Shown in pieces: positions 6,212 to 6,266 of a stretch of DNA of 6,266 nt. Under the pieces are notes generated by a model. It searched no databases, was not told where the DNA came from, and was given only the letters and a program-made list of their open reading frames with translations. Both the position numbers and the translations under genes were made by a program. Position 1 is the first letter of the stretch; the number at the start of each line of letters is the position of its first letter. Origin of the DNA: JAXHLG01 sp964505305 (GTDB lineage: Bacteria > Patescibacteriota > Minisyncoccia > Moranbacterales > DUUL01); NCBI GenBank assembly GCA_964505305.1, contig CAZDHE010000033.1, positions 1-6,266 of the forward strand. Reading direction: 5' to 3'.

Positions 6212-6266
6212 CTTAAAATCCTCCCTAACCCTCCTATTATAGAAACATACCCGGAAATATTATATA

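Noticed and set aside
1..6266. CRISPR array, defence cassette, tRNA or rRNA, transposase
   Set aside because: No regularly spaced direct repeats, no cloverleaf-like pattern, no transposase or nuclease motifs in any frame.

Overview
The window looks like chromosomal DNA from a bacterium with a small AT-rich genome, most likely a member of the Candidate Phyla Radiation (Patescibacteria, possibly the Parcubacteria/Moranbacteria side). This placement is an inference from four observations. The large surface protein carries an Ig-like repeat of a style I associate with these genomes. A degenerate palindrome at 3337-3358 resembles a dispersed Patescibacteria element. No start codon has a Shine-Dalgarno motif just before it. 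Functionally unrelated short units sit side by side. TGA is used as a stop (dCMP deaminase gene), so the UGA=Gly code of Gracilibacteria/SR1 is unlikely. All five complete genes and the one partial gene lie on the + strand; I found no credible gene on the - strand.

Layout: 1-188 is the 3' end of infB (translation initiation factor IF-2). A short spacer with a weak promoter candidate leads to a ROK-family sugar-kinase-like gene (345-1229). A 455-base gap follows, holding a strong hairpin terminator (1361-1410) and a good extended -10 promoter (1608-1636). That promoter serves a 530-residue cell-surface protein with two Ig-like domains, an acidic linker, paired calcium-binding TSP3/EF-hand-like loops and a C-terminal membrane anchor (1685-3277). 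A 193-base gap with the degenerate palindrome precedes a membrane sensor histidine kinase that has no response regulator beside it (3471-4820). After 121 bases comes a two-gene operon joined by an ATGA overlap: a dCMP deaminase strikingly similar to the eukaryotic DCTD enzyme (4942-5436) and a small P-loop kinase resembling the archaeal UPF0200/dephospho-CoA-kinase-like nucleotide kinases (5433-5975). The last 291 bases are non-coding and contain pyrimidine-rich tracts and a nested inverted repeat.

How they may work together: the deaminase and kinase probably act in deoxynucleotide supply, since dCMP to dUMP feeds thymidylate synthesis, although the kinase substrate is not shown by sequence. 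The surface protein and the histidine kinase are neighbours and both face the cell exterior, but the sequence shows no direct link between them. I see no defence system, CRISPR array, complete mobile element, tRNA or rRNA. The points most worth following are the eukaryote-like deaminase/kinase pair, the ROK protein without its usual zinc-cysteine cluster, the lone histidine kinase beside the surface protein, and the non-coding structured elements.
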